NCBI GenBank assembly: GCA_021803845.1
Contig: JAJZLA010000007.1
Span: 1 to 15,235 of the forward strand
DNA length: 15,235 bases
Source: a bacterium
GTDB lineage: Bacteria; SZUA-79; Acidulodesulfobacterales; Acidulodesulfobacteraceae
Direction: 5' to 3'
Part shown: positions 14,753 through 15,235 of the stretch, piece by piece
Layout: the number at the start of each line of letters is the position of its first letter
Position numbering within the stretch: position 1 is the first letter of the stretch
The notes under the pieces: model-generated
What the model was told of the DNA's origin: nothing
Database searches by the model: none
Seen by the model: the letters and a program-made list of their open reading frames with translations, nothing else
Program-made: the position numbers and the translations under genes

Positions 14753-15235
14753 ATGGAAAAAAAAGAAGAAAAGAAAAGCGTTTTAAAAGACGGCGAAGTA
14801 ATCGGTATAGGAGAAATTTTAAATCTTTTACCGCACAGATATCCTTTTCTTATGATTGATAAAGTCGTATCTTTAGAAAAAGGCAAGTCCATTACCGCCG
14901 TTAAAAATACAACCATAAACGAACCTTTTTTTCAAGGACATTTCCCCGGCTATCCGGTTATGCCTGGAGTTTTAATATTGGAGGCTCTTGCTCAGGCGGG
15001 CGGCATTTTAGCTTATAAAACGGAAGAAAACGACGATTTACGCGATAAATTAACTTATTTTATGGGAATAGATAAGGCCAGGTTCAGAAAACCGATATTG
15101 CCCGGTTACTCGGTATATTTAAAAGTAGAACTAATTAAAAGAAAACAGTTCGTGTGGGTTTTTTCCGGTAAAGCCGAAGTAGAAGGAAATCTTTGCGCCG
15201 AAGCCGAACTCATGGCAACTTTTATACCCAAATAA
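14753..15235 (+). CDS. fabZ: 3-hydroxyacyl-[acyl-carrier-protein] dehydratase FabZ
   Basis: FabZ dehydrates 3-hydroxyacyl-ACP in fatty acid elongation and competes with LpxD/LpxA for the hydroxyacyl-ACP pool. The hot-dog fold signature is 'LLPHRYPFLMIDKV', then 'GHFPGYPVMPGVLILEALAQ', with the catalytic pair His63 and Glu77 fourteen residues apart as in the family. The 160 residues include a charged N-terminal extension of about 15 residues ('MEKKEEKKSVLKDGEV') beyond the shorter E. coli form. AAGGA lies 8 bases before the ATG, which is 4 bases after lpxD. The stop codon is the last three bases of the window. lpxA is the usual next gene but lies outside. Confidence 0.96.
   Translation: MEKKEEKKSVLKDGEVIGIGEILNLLPHRYPFLMIDKVVSLEKGKSITAVKNTTINEPFFQGHFPGYPVMPGVLILEALAQAGGILAYKTEENDDLRDKLTYFMGIDKARFRKPILPGYSVYLKVELIKRKQFVWVFSGKAEVEGNLCAEAELMATFIPK

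Overview
This AT-rich window (roughly one third G+C by eye) is a dense, entirely plus-strand run of housekeeping and envelope-biogenesis genes from a Gram-negative bacterium. It carries Lnt, a single LolC-type permease with LolD, BamA with an extra N-terminal domain, Skp, LpxD and FabZ. That combination and the order lnt-prfB-lysS-lolC-lolD-bamA-skp-lpxD-fabZ are what I associate with deltaproteobacterial lineages (Desulfobacterota and relatives). The low G+C and Lys/Asn-rich proteins suggest an AT-rich branch of that group. This placement is inference from gene order and style, not from a marker comparison.

Block 1 (1-6535) starts inside a 7TM-HD phosphohydrolase (PgpH type). It continues with ybeY (16S rRNA maturation endonuclease), a fused DgkA-type lipid kinase/PAP2 phosphatase, mazG (NTP pyrophosphohydrolase), lnt (lipoprotein N-acyltransferase) and prfB (release factor 2, needing a programmed +1 frameshift). 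Spacing is tight or overlapping, so it is probably one operon. The pgpH-ybeY-dgkA order is an old conserved cluster, often preceded by phoH, which would lie just outside the window.

Block 2 (6695-10143) is lysS (lysyl-tRNA synthetase), lolC and lolD (lipoprotein release ABC transporter). Block 3 (10305-15235) is bamA, skp, lpxD and fabZ: outer-membrane protein insertion, its periplasmic chaperone, and two early lipid A/fatty acid steps. It probably continues into lpxA just beyond the end. Lnt finishes lipoproteins, LolCD hands them to the outer-membrane route, Skp and BamA place beta-barrels, and LpxD/FabZ supply lipid A and acyl chains, so the window is mostly an outer-membrane construction cluster with translation genes interleaved.

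The two larger intergenic gaps (6536-6694 and 10144-10304) separate the blocks and are packed with palindromic repeats. One repeat unit is shared between the gaps in opposite orientation. A MITE-like imperfect inverted repeat sits directly upstream of bamA, and a REP-like hairpin sits upstream of lysS. No stretch over 300 bases lacks a gene. I saw no tRNA, rRNA, CRISPR, full insertion sequence or phage gene.

I did not find a convincing undescribed multi-gene system. The items most worth a second look are a Lys-Asn in place of the expected Lys-Asp in the kinase half of the fusion protein, a BamA whose loop-6 VRGF-type motif reads LLGF, an RF2 frameshift site followed by A rather than the usual C, and the repeat mosaics.
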